A DNA stretch of 64,000 nt, from contig JAPFBE010000003.1 in NCBI GenBank assembly GCA_034336665.1, positions 60,307,352-60,371,351 on the forward strand. Reading direction: 5' to 3'. Source of the stretch: Luscinia megarhynchos. Lineage: Eukaryota; Chordata; Aves; Passeriformes; Turdidae. Below the pieces are notes generated by a model that did not search any database, was not told the origin of the DNA, and saw nothing but the letters and a program-made list of their open reading frames with translations. Position numbers and translations under genes: made by a program. Shown here piece after piece: positions 1-11,000 of this stretch. Within the stretch, counting starts at the first letter, position 1. The number at the start of each line of letters is the position of its first letter.

Positions 1-2569
1 GTTGGAAAAATAAAGAGACTATTAAAACAGTATTGAAAATCTCAGAGGGATAATGGGCAGGTTTTGTGTTTCTAAGAAGGTTCCTAGCTTATAAACAAGT
101 ACCATAAGGGGAAAAAGTTATGTGTTTTATTTCCAATTTTCTCAGACTGCACATTAATGGACAACCAAGAACAACTTAAACAGAATATCCCATAAAGATT
201 CCCCTTCTCAAAAATTTTCACCTTCTGCTGTTTTACCACTGATGACCACAGTCCTGCTATCAATCCCACGCTGATGGCCAGTGCAGTGACGTTCCATCAG
301 ATGTCTGTGCCTCTGAATTACCATCTCCTTATCAAACACTAATGTGGGATTAGACAGCCGTGAGTACCAGGGTGGACTGAGCCTTAAGCACTCTTAACAT
401 TTAAAATAATTACTACCAGGATTTAAAAAAAAATAAAAAATTTCTAAGTAGAATATTATGCACTTCTCTTTTTCAGGTACTTGACACTGAATTCCTGACT
501 CTACTTAGGGGCACTGAGCTTTCTTCTACTTCTGAAACAGAATGAAGTTTCTGAAACTAAGCAAAGTTAACTTTATCCTCCTAAAATACATTCTATACCT
601 AATATTTTACCTGTAAATTTTCACATTTCCATACATAAATAAGATCCATGGCAACTTTTACAATAAATTAGAAGTATTATAATGCTAAGATAACTCATTC
701 ACGGATGCATCTATGTTATTCTTTAAATGAAGTAACTTTTCCAGGGTGAGAGACAATCCGTTAATGACATTGATTACACTACCAGTTGAAGGAGAACATA
801 TCACAGAGTGTTATTTACATGAATCATCTAAAATGTGATGCAAAAAAAACCCCAAAAACTAAAACTTGAGAGAAGTGGGTGCACCTAGCATCACTCGACC
901 AATGAACTGAAATCAATGAGGCATGATATGATTGACACAGCATTCACTGAATTTCTGTGTTTTTTATTACCAGCATTCCTATGTTTTGGTGTCAAGCATA
1001 CTTAACGTTTTTCTTCAAAATCAGTGTGATACTACAGCAGTCATAATAAAGAGATATCTGAAATGCCGGGTTTTCTGTTAGGAAAACCTAATCCAGCCCC
1101 CAGAAAAAACGAATCCTGACAGATTCTACAGCAAAACTTGAAACTGAGATGTGACAGAACAAAAGCAAAGGTCAAAACCAAGGAAACATTTAAGGAGATA
1201 AAAATCTCTTTAGGAAGTCCAAGACATCACTCATGAGCATGTCAATGTCTGCGCATGCACACCACACACAAGCTAAGCATAACGTCACTTCAGAAAATCC
1301 TACCTGTGAAGAGATAAATAATACGCCATTTCAAATAACAAGCGAAATAACTTCAAAATCCTACAGAAGTTCAGATACAAACTCATTATTAACACTCCTT
1401 GATAACCTAAATACGTGTTGAAAACTAAGTAACAGCTTTACGAATGGTTCCCTGCACTTTTTAAAATGAAGATCTTTTACCTGAAAACATTTTGGGACCT
1501 AGTACAATGTTAACACTTCCATGTCACATTGCTAATAAAATAGCAATATTTGAAGAAGCTCCATGGGTTTAATACCTAAAAATATTACTAGAAATCTTAG
1601 AATGCATTCATAATGAACCTTGCAAAAGAGCAGTCAAATACACAGCCTGTCTGACACAAAACTAGAAATTAATCCAAATTTAAAAACTCCTTGTTGGTAA
1701 CCCATCACCGTAGCAACTTGAACCTATCTCTCTAATTTCACATATGGTATCTCTCCATTAGTAGCAAGAAGCAACTGCTAATTATGTTTGCACAAGTACA
1801 AAATCATGGTTGGCTTTCTATGGGCGAATAAAAACATCAGGCCCCAGAATGCTATCAGGAAGGATAGAGTATTCCATGCCTTCTCTAACAAAGTCTTCGT
1901 ACTCAAAGAAGATGATTCTCCAGACTTAAGGGACAGTCTGTGCAGACTGGCACGGACAGGTTCAAGTTCACTCCGTCTTGGAGTGAACTCTAATTACCTC
2001 TAATCGGTGAGCTGGAACAGCACATCAGCGTGCTGTCACTCTCAGCAAACACGCTGAGACGCAGGGTGTATTATCGGGGGCACAGCCACATAAAGCCACA
2101 CTTCTTCAGTTTTCAGGGGCACTGGCTGAGTCTGTCCACTCCCGTCTGCACAGAGGAGCTCACACTGTGGGCGTTTCAGCAGCAGCCCAAGAATCCCCCA
2201 AAGCACTGGCTGCTAACCCACGGACAGCCAAACACCTGATCTTCAAACAGCCTTGCAGAAGGTGACAAGAAATCAACGGTGGAGTGAGAATCCATGGAGA
2301 AGTCAAAGGCCAGGCCCTAAGCAGACCACCCTTAACACACTAACCCAACCTGCCGGCTGCAAGTTCTGGAAGGGATCGCAGTTAGCTTAGCTGCTACCGA
2401 AGGAATGGTGATGAGTGAATTTATACCAGCGAAATTAGCAGTCCCTCTTAAGCACATAAAGCAGAAACTATTCTACTGCCAGAAAGTGGGAGAGGAGCAC
2501 TACAGAAGTGGGAGAAAAAAACCCAAACAAAACCAAAATCCAACCAAAATACGCCCACGAGCAGGGAAT
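1..2569 (-). other. Probable ZC3H13 intron 1, no exon seen
   Basis: AT-rich sequence with no long open frame and no acceptor/donor pair flanking a convincing coding exon on either strand. It lies downstream, in minus-strand direction, of the splice donor at 2846-2847, so if the CpG island is the ZC3H13 promoter this is its first intron. I looked for the conserved N-terminal zinc-finger exon of ZC3H13 and did not see it, so the coding exons should lie to the left of the window. Assignment rests on synteny only. Confidence 0.45.
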
Positions 2570-3260
2570 ATCGGAGTACACGGGAAGCAGACTCCAGCAC
2601 GACCAGCGACCGGCGGAACGGCACCCCGGGCCCACGGCGGGCTGGGCTCACCCCCACCCCGCCTCGGGGCGCCCCGGCCCTTCCCCGCCGCTGCGGCCCT
2701 TCCCCGCCGCAGCGCCCCGCAGGCCGAGCGCGCCCGAGGCCCGGCACCGGGGCCGGCACAGGGGCCGGGCGGGGGCAAGGGAACGCGGCGGCCCGGCCCG
2801 CCTCTCCGGCCCACCCTCCGCGCCCGCGGCCGCCCCGCCGCACTCACCTGCTCCTTGCGCTGCCGCGCCGCTCCCCGCCGCCTCCTCCGCCGCCGCCCGG
2901 GGCGGAGAGGGTGGGAGGGGGCGAGGGGGGGGTCCGTCCTCCCGGGCCTGAGCGCGGAGCGGCGCGGGCAGGAGGGGGAGGAGCGCGCGGAGCGGCGCGC
3001 GCCCCCGCGGACCCGCCGCTCCCGCCCCGCGCGCCGGGACAGCCGTCGTGGGAGCGCCGCCGCCGCCACCGCCTCCGCGCGCCCTTCCCGGCGGCCCTCG
3101 CGCCGCCCGCGCCGCCGCCGATGATGACGGCGGTGACGGCAGCAGTGACGTCGCAGCTGGGAGGGCGGTGGCGGGAAGGGCGGAAGCGGCAGCGCCGCCA
3201 TCTTGGGGAGGGCGGGGTAGGGCCCGGCTCCGCCTCCCGGGAGGGGCAATGGGGCTGGCT
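2570..3260. promoter_or_regulatory. ZC3H13: CpG island, probable ZC3H13 promoter
   Basis: About 690 bases of very GC-rich sequence packed with CpG, in sharp contrast to AT-rich flanks. It contains a CRE-like site (TGACGTCG, 3146-3153), a YY1-type site (GCCGCCATCTTGG, 3194-3206; on the minus strand it reads AAGATGGCGGC, the orientation typical near housekeeping start sites) and ETS-like GGAAG at about 3182. Long overlapping open frames here on both strands are expected from lack of TAA/TAG/TGA in GC-rich DNA and look low-complexity (Arg/Pro/Ala), so I do not call them genes. In human, ZC3H13 (an m6A-writer-associated zinc-finger protein) starts just downstream of CPB2 on the same strand, which fits this position. 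The gene assignment is inference; promoter nature is strongly suggested by composition. Confidence 0.7.
2848..3215 (-). other. ZC3H13: Probable non-coding exon 1 of ZC3H13
   Basis: On the minus strand the island contains AAGGAGCAG followed by GTGAGTGCGG, a near-perfect splice donor; the last exonic base would be 2848. The upstream limit (about 3215) is only a guess, placed near the YY1-type motif. No plausible short signal or known ZC3H13 N-terminal sequence is visible in the exon, so it is taken as 5' UTR. The donor is seen directly; exon status and gene name are inferred from the CpG island and gene order. Confidence 0.5.
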
Positions 3261-3311
3261 GGGGCTCGGGAGGAGAAATTCTGTGGGGTGTGTCTGACGG
3301 AGCTGGGGGTG

Positions 3312-3467
3312 TTCAGCTCAGGGGTGACCTAATCGCTCCCTACAACCACCTGAAAGGAGATTTAGCCAGGTGCGGCCCGCCTGTTCTCCCTGGCAACAAG
3401 TGACAGGACGAGAAGACCTAGTATCAAGCTGCACCAAGTTGAACATTAGGAAGAAATTCTTGTCAGA
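3312..3467 (+). mobile_element. CR1 LINE fragment, left half
   Basis: Resembles the 3' part of avian CR1: the phrases for 'ggggtgacctaat-gctccctacaac-acctgaaaggag', 'caagtgacaggacgag' and 'attaggaagaaattctt' occur in CR1 order on the plus strand. The copy breaks off at the point where CR1 would continue with 'cactgaaaggg', and that continuation reappears near 3870, so the two halves are probably one element interrupted by an insert. Confidence 0.75.
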
Positions 3468-3868
3468 AATCTGCTAATTCATAAAAGATTCGTGTTAATC
3501 ATAGAAGTTTTGGAGTTTGTATAAACCAGAATACTTAGAAAAAAATCAGACTTCCCACTTCTTTTGTTTTTTATCTACCAAGACCAGATGGTTACTTGAC
3601 CAATTGTCCGAAGAGCTGTCCCACGGAAGTTTGGAAGTTTCTTTGACCACCGCTGTTTACTTGGCAGAATTATGACAACAAAAAAATATCAATTATTGAT
3701 TACTACAAGGAAAACCATACTATAAAAAGGGAGCTGCAAACCAGGTTCAGTGGAAGCGTGGAGTGGGCGGTGACCCCTCACGTTTTCCCCAGCGCACTGT
3801 GTTTCTCTGTCTAAATAAAATAAAGCAGACTAAATTTTGCTGAATATTGAGATTTTTATTTCTCATTT
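3468..3868 (+). mobile_element. LTR-like insertion inside a CR1
   Basis: About 400 bases separating the two halves of a CR1. The insert carries a TATA-like TATAAAAAGGG at 3721-3731 followed about 90 bases later by overlapping AATAAA signals (3814-3824) and ends near 'tttctca' at 3865. A promoter box and polyadenylation signal at that spacing is the usual layout of a retroviral LTR, so this may be a solo LTR of an endogenous retrovirus. I could not find a clear target-site duplication or exact TG/CA termini, and no internal viral genes are present. A non-autonomous element of another class is possible. Confidence 0.45.
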
Positions 3869-4056
3869 ATAACTGAAAGGATGATTAAACATTGCAATGG
3901 GTGCCTAGGGGGATGGTGGAATCACTGTAGCTGGAGGTGTTTAAGGAAATACTGTACATGACACTCAGTGCCCTGGTCTAATTGACAGGGTGGTGTTGGA
4001 GTGTAGATTGGACTCAGTGATCTCAGAGGTCTTTTCCAACCTCAATGAATCTGTGT
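3869..4056 (+). mobile_element. CR1 LINE fragment, right half (3' end)
   Basis: Continues the CR1 interrupted at 3467: 'actgaaagg', 'ggtggaatcac-gtagctggaggtgtttaa', 'ggactcagtgatctcagaggtcttttccaacctcaatgaatctgtg' is the classic CR1 3' end. The terminal octamer repeat is degenerate. Plus-strand orientation, facing the minus-strand CR1 that starts immediately to its right. Confidence 0.8.
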
Positions 4057-4059
4057 TTC

Positions 4060-4310
4060 CTTGTTCTTCAACTCAGCAAGGTTGCTCAGAGCCCCCTCCA
4101 ACCCATCCATAAATGTTTCCAGGGATGTGGAATGAATAAATGTTCCCAGGGACATTTCCATCCACCGCCTCTCTGGGCAACCCTGTGCCAGTGCCGCATC
4201 ACCCTTATTGTAAAATAACATTCTTTCTTCATATAAACCTGCCCAGTTTTGGTTTAAAACCTTTGCCCCTTGTCCTGTCACCTTACAAAGGTCTTACAGT
4301 CTCTTCAGGG
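4060..4310 (-). mobile_element. CR1 LINE fragment, inverted
   Basis: On the plus strand this reads as reverse-complement CR1 3' sequence: 'aatgtttccagggatg', 'ccaccgcctctctgggcaaccctgtgccagtg', 'ggtttaaaacctttgccccttgtcctgtcac'. It therefore lies tail to tail with the CR1 ending at 4056. Near its left end about 26 bases appear twice in tandem (about 4110-4162, 'ataaatgtttccaggga' then 'ataaatgttcccaggga'). Confidence 0.75.
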
Positions 4311-4794
4311 CAGTGCTGTGCTGCAACAACCCCTTGGCTGCAGGGTGAATGGACTTGGCTGGTGGTAGTGGAGCAGCCTCTGGGCAGCTGCCATTGGTGT
4401 TTTGGCCACTTGTGTGTGCTCACCTTGCTGTGAGCAGCCTTCCTATTTCACAGTGGACATGAAAAGTAGGGTTGTTCTCTTGTAACAAAATCCTGTAATA
4501 ATGCAAATGACCTAAATGGTCAATCTTTTCTGTGGATGGATTCTGCCCTGTGTGCCCTGTGTCAGTCAGAGACTCTTTCACCTGGAGTTCCCACCATCTA
4601 GTGGGATGTGTGCTTTTTTTTCTCCTTTATACTGTGCTCTCTCTATTATACTTGCAGTGCAGTGAGCTACCACTCACTGAAGATACAGGTATAAAAGTAT
4701 GGCTGAAAAAACCAATGTGCTCTAAAATGCAGGGGGTGCAGTCATTCTGGGGTTTTGCCTATGTGGAAAGAATTTCAATAAAGAGCAAGGTTTT
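4311..4794. other. Spacer between CR1 and CPB2 3' end
   Basis: Roughly 480 bases of unique-looking sequence without a supported exon or repeat. It would include the CPB2 cleavage site, a short distance to the left of the polyadenylation signal at 4795-4800. Confidence 0.5.
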
Positions 4795-4800
4795 TTTATT
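4795..4800 (-). terminator. CPB2: CPB2 polyadenylation signal
   Basis: TTTATT on the plus strand, so AATAAA on the minus strand, 53 bases past the CPB2 stop codon. It is the first canonical signal after the stop and would give a very short 3' UTR; a more distal signal cannot be excluded. Confidence 0.6.
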
Positions 4801-4853
4801 ACATTTTTGTAAGTTACTAAGTGCAGTCATGCTGGAATAAATTATATTCAACA

Positions 4854-5038
4854 TCACAAATTTTGTAGAACATGTTTAGCTATCTCTTTGACAGCAGAAA
4901 GTGCCTCTAAGCACGTTGGCTTGATTTCTCGAGAAGGAAGCAAAAATCCATGGGTTCCTGTGTCACGAAGCTCAAAGGTAAAAGAATACTTAATGCCAAG
5001 ATCATAAGCCCAGTCATCAGACCCTCCAGGAGCTAGAT
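4854..5038 (-). CDS. CPB2: CPB2 coding exon 11 (catalytic Glu, stop)
   Basis: Encodes Tyr364 to Leu424 and the TGA at 4854-4856. [19 protein letters not shown] holds Asp371 (Arg/Lys specificity) and [11 protein letters not shown] holds catalytic Glu386. Ends AKHVLQNL. Confidence 0.97.
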
Positions 5039-8000
5039 CTATGTGAGAAAGGGAAAATAGAAAAATTGCCTGAAACCAGAAAATTTCCTGTTCAAAAGCT
5101 GTCTTCTGATGCTAGCAAGGATATACTGTCATGCCTTTCATTGCAGTAAAGTCATACTTACAGATTGTTTGTGCACCAGCACCAGGTTTGTAAGTTTTCC
5201 AAGTTGTCCTCTTTATAGCTTTAGCTGCTTTCTGTGCCAGACTTTCCTGAAATTAAACAAAACATTGTTACCTTTAAGGCCTTGTGGCAATAGATAATAT
5301 ATACTCAGTTAAATTTTACTTACAGTGTGCTCAAAATTTCACTTTAGTTAAGTAATCATATAAAAGATTCTGGAAAACCCACTGAATGTGGTACAAGTTT
5401 TCAGCATATGCCCATGCTACAGATTGCATTTCTGCTGTAGACAGATAAAAAGTATGGATGAGACCTTATCCCCACTTTCAGCAGTAAACTATTGTTAAAC
5501 CATTTGTTCTCATTCATCTCATATTTTTTTCTTTTGTGCCACAGTATTTAAATCACTCTTTATTTGGGTAATACTGACAAATATGGCAGGAAAATATTTT
5601 AATTGAGAGAACCCTACTCTTAAGTCATGAAGAAGGCTGAAATGCCCAGAATCAGTGCACCTCTCTCTGCTTTACAGAGAAAGAGTAACTGTTCTGTTTA
5701 GAACTCTGCTCTTTTCAGTGAGAGTTTGTACTGTGCCATTTGGTGGCTCAAGAAAGTAAAATTCCACATGTGCAGGATATATTTTCCATCCTGCCACTAA
5801 GACAATTTTAAAAAGGTATCCCAAGCAAAAGCCTTAATAAAAGTATTAAGTATCCACCAGAATACCTCATTGCTTAGATATTGTAAAGGGTGTTTACAAG
5901 AGTCACACACCCAATTAGTTTCAGAGTTTATATAAACCATACAACATAATGAAGAATTCGCACATATATATCTTTTCAGGATGTCCAGAACAACAGGACT
6001 GCTCTTTAAGCAGCAGCTTCAACACATTAGGTGTTGTTGATGTATAATCAATCTGGAATAAATATTTTCATTTTTCTGTAGCCTTCAGAAGCAGCTTGCT
6101 GATTTACGCACTACTAGACCATCCCAAACTTTTTAAAGCTCTTAAGAACATCAACAAACATTTCCTAATTCTTGATCCTCACAGCACAGTGATTCTCTCA
6201 TTATCAGACTAACCAGGCTGGGTGAATAGCTCTGAAATGTGTGAAACTTCAGGAGGTGGGAAGACTTACCAGTTCCTCATGGTCTTTGCTTTTGTTCATG
6301 GTGTAAGAATATGGAAACAGCACCAGCTGGGAGTAGGAGTGCATGGTTATGTAGGCTTTAATGGTGTCTTTGTGGTCTCTGACAAAGCGAGCCACTGCTT
6401 TCACTTCAGGCTCAGACTCTGGGTAGGGTCCACAGTATATCTCCTGACATTCAAAGTGAGATGCTCCTGGACCTTTAGCCAAAAAAAAAGTGCACAGTTT
6501 TACTCCTTTACTTCTTTCCTTCTGCATTTCTGTTCATGAAAAATGAAAGAGTTTGAAATGAAAGAGCAGACTATGATGCTAATACACAAGAAATCATGGA
6601 TTCCACCATGCTATAGAAAGAACTTACATGCTTGTAAAAATCTCTGCAAGCCTGCCAGGATTTCTCACCTATAATGCTCTTACAAACAATCAAGGAGATG
6701 TAGAAAAAGAGTATTCAAAGACTAGATAAGAAGTCTTTAGAGGAGAGGATGAATATGCTTCATTTAAAATCATCACATGATTGTGAGATCACATCTTAAA
6801 ATCTAGAAGTACTACAGGAAAAAGGCAATTCTGTATGATTTTTTAATCTTGTGGAAAGCAAACTCCCAGTGGTAAGCTGAGGAAACAAATCAAAATGAAA
6901 ATTTTTATGAAAAAATTGACCCTGGAACAAATTATCAAGAAGACAAATAGGATTCACCACTTCTGTCTTCAGAATAAGACCAAGTAACTTTCTAGAAGCA
7001 GTCAGGATCTTTGGTGTATAGGAAAAAATACATATTTTTCATGCATGGTGTGCATGATGTAACAGCCATGGATGGTTTAGCAATGGGCTAGAATGACTGA
7101 AATCCATATAGGACTCAGTGTCTGCACTGAGTGAAATCAGATCTGATCTATAGGGTAACATTTTAAGGCAGCTATTCTGAAGACACAAAAAAAAACTTGT
7201 CAAGTACTAAAGTGCCTGCAGTAATTAAATGTATAGTCTTCATAAGAATCACTGAGGGCCAAAAAATCTTGGTCAGCTAGGCATTGTGGTAGGATGACTG
7301 AGCTGATCAGTTTGTACACCACAGTGGAGCATCCACTCAGCTGGATACTGCAACAGCCCTTGGGTGGCATGGCAAGGGCCACCTCTTCCCTCATTCTTTC
7401 TTCCCACCAACAGCCTCCCCCAGGTGTGTCATGTTGTGGTGTGAGGGGCTCTGTTGTGCTGGGAAGAGGTTATTCCATGGTGTGTCATCTGGGGATGAAA
7501 AATCCTGAGTCCCAAAAAGAATTATCTAAAATTGGGAAAGTTTTCACCAGTTCATAACAGCTGCATTGTCTTTGTATTAACTTTGCAGAACAGTAGATGA
7601 AAATGCTTTCAAAATAAAAAATGTTAAAGGCCAAAAGTGAGGCAGGGGTACAATAGGAAGAAAAGTATGCCCTACCACACCAGTGTGCATCAAAATTCCT
7701 GTTCATGTCAGTACCAATGCACTTGCTGTTACCATGTGAGGAGCGGCTTTTTCTCCACAGCCGATTCTGTGGAAAGAGACACACAAGCCATGTTCAGGGG
7801 AAGATGCTGGAAAAGGCAATGTGTCACCTCACTGGTTAGTTAAATGTGACTTCCCACTTGTGTCTCTACAGTCCTCTATTAGTGAAGACCAAGGAAGATT
7901 CTAAAACTGCAGTCTGCTTGCCAGCAAGGCTGGGTGATAAAAGGAAATGTTGGGTAGGATCAGAAGTGATCACATTCTGATTTCAGTGGAATTTTGACTG

Positions 8001-11000
8001 TGGAAGGAGGGCTCAAGACATACGGTTTGGCCAGGTATGTGAATTTAGGAGCACAAATCCAACTTTCCATGGGGAAAGATGCAGAAATTCCAAGCACAGA
8101 ATAAGAGTTTGGGGTGTGCAGTTCCAGGATGAAAACTATGTCCTAACCATGCACAATGATAATTCCCATAAATAGCAAAGCAGTACCTTGCACAACCTGT
8201 CAAAAAAGGTCTACATACAGAGGGGTGGCTCCACGTGTACTCATAGCCATCCACGTTTATCACAGGCATGACGTAGAAATCAAAGTGCTCCAGAAGGGTT
8301 GTCATGGTCCGGTCCCTCTCACGCACATGGATTGCCTAGCAAGCATAGGGGAAACATTAAAAGCATTTGTACTTGTTATTTTTCTTACCTTCCAACAAAG
8401 GTGGTATGTGTAAAATAATTGTGCAATTGTCAGAGCAGTCTACCTGAGTCTGATAAGGCTCATTGCATAAAGAAAACAGCAAAGCAGCTCTCTGCTCAGA
8501 AGTGCCAGGAGGAGAAATTGATACAGTCAGTCAGATACACTGCGGTCCTTTAGTGTTAGTGGGTGATCATGAGACAGAAATGAAGCCTGTTAATAGGAAG
8601 GTTCGAGCTTTTGCTGCCTATGTAAGTAGTAGAAACCCTCCCTCCTGCTCAAAGTACAGCAAGCCCCAAAATAACAAGGAATATTTCAAATGGCTGCTGT
8701 ACATAACATTATTTATTCTGGTTGCTTTGTGAGTTTAGTGCAACTGTATGACAGGAGTCAGTGAGATCTACATTGGTAATTTGCCTCACAGCTTATTTTG
8801 AAAGCTTTAGTCATACTGAACCTGGTTGTTGGTCCATAACAAAGAAATAAATTTTAATCTAGATAAGTGAGTTTGTTACTATTAGAATAGACTAAGTCCT
8901 TCATCATCCTTTTTTTTTTCTTTCATGCCTTACTTAGATCACCTTCTTTCATTGTAAATCCTTCCTAGTTATCCTCAGGCGATAGACTTCCTTTGACTAA
9001 ATGAGAAATGTCAATCTTTCTACAATCTTAATGCCAAAATTAAATTATAAAAAATGGACCCATTATAAAGAATGCATAGGATTTGCTGGGAGAGCTGATG
9101 ATTTTAGTGCATCTGTGCAGATGTGTATTAATGTCAGATTTTAAAAAGTTGCTTCTCGAAGAGATATAGAAACAAAATTTGAATTTAAACCACGTAGATT
9201 AGATCAAAGGAATGGAGAGCCTAAACGTTCAGCTTGTTACTTCTGAAAAATGCTGCAGGGACATGCCACTGGCAAAATGACAGCTCAGTTGGTAATTATT
9301 TGGAGCAGCATGAAAAGGGCAATTCTATCCAGTGGAACCTTGAAAGTTGGGTTTATCAGTGGGTCACAAGATACATTCATCTGTATCTGTCCTTAACTCC
9401 TGCAATATCCTTTCAAATGTTTTAGACATTGAGATTTTATAATTGTGACTGATGACAAAAATTATTTTTTTATTGCTATAATTATCCATATCATCATCAT
9501 TCACGTTATGTAGTTCCATCATGGCCAAATCATAATTCACATTTCAAGGACTCATCTATGTTGTTTCTCTGACTAGCAGTACTGGTGGCTTTAAAGTCTC
9601 AGTGTCATCTAGTTTATTTTTACTGTGAACTTTGCTTTTGTGAAAAAATAATAATAAGTAATACCTCATAACATTAACTAAGCAAGATGGGCAACCTTGT
9701 CTGGGCCAAAAGGGCCTCAGAAGCCTTTTCCTGGTCCATACCAGGGACTGGGTCAGCAGCTCAGCATAAGGAGTTTAGCATAGATGCCTTAAATTCAAAA
9801 AGACCAAGGCAATGTGTTTTAAAATCCAGTTGTAAACTGTGGATGTTGTTTCTTCTGCTGCACCTTTGTTCCTTCTCCTGAGCAGTGTAGATAATAAAGA
9901 TGCTAAAAATAGTGTCTATTTGTCTATGGCTACACATCAAGGCTGTTCAATCTAAGCCCATCCCATAGTGATTGATCTACAGGCTTCACCCATCAGTGAT
10001 TTTCTAGTTCCCATGAACTGGTATTACAGCTGGACGTTGTTAGCCATATTCTGGAGGGCTGACATGGAGGTGTCACTAGCAGGGATAATACCTGCAGAAG
10101 AAGGTGGCTTTATTCTTTGTAGATCCAGAAAAAAAAGCAGGAGCACAGATGAAAAACATGGAGTCAGGAGGAGCAGTAGCAGCAGACATGGGAGTAGGTG
10201 ATGCATCACAGCCAGTGGATTGCTGGTATGGAGCTGTGCCATACCTGGAGCAGGCAGGAGTGAGGTACCTATTGCTCTAGGAGGGCATGTAGGGAAGAGC
10301 CAAGGGTTGTAGGACAGCTTGAGCTCACCCTGTGTGTCTTCTGACCTGCTCCAGGCACTGCCAGTTGCAGTAATATGGACACAAGTCACCACGTGCTGCG
10401 TGACTCGGAGCCAAGACCACTCCTGGAATCCACGTGGCAGTGCAGACACGGCCCTAGCAGATTACCAAGCACGTGCTTTTTCTGGCATGCCCTCTCCATC
10501 CCTGACCATTCATAACAATAAATGCCTCTGTTGAATTTGCTGCACGTGCTTTGAGGTTTCTTTCATATGTGATAATACATTTGAGCTCCTTTGCATTCAC
10601 TCCCAATGACTTTTGCTTTCTCTCACACACACATACCCTTATCTACTGGCATGCACACACATGCACCCATACTGCTATGCTTGCAGCTCAGACACAAATA
10701 TCATGTGCTGGTGTTGTGGGAGTAAATAGATTAAAGCTTTATGGATCCTAGAATGCAGTTGGACAAAGGTAAATGGCATCAAGTCTTCTTGCTTTGCTTT
10801 GAAAACAGTAATCAGATCTGATTATGTACTCACATGACCTATGAACCACAGGCAAAAAGCAGGAGAAATCCATTCTCTAGCGTGGATACCGCAGTCAATC
10901 CATATGGCATGTTTTGATTTTTCCATGCTTTTAGAAATCTGACAAAAAAGAGAGTGCATTCAAATGTCACCATTGTACAGGGTACCATATAAAAGTGGAA

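Noticed and set aside
2405..3249. Long open frames on both strands over the CpG island (up to about 250 codons)
   Set aside because: They overlap each other on opposite strands, consist of Arg/Pro/Ala/Gly-rich low-complexity sequence and arise from a lack of AT-rich stop codons in GC-rich DNA.
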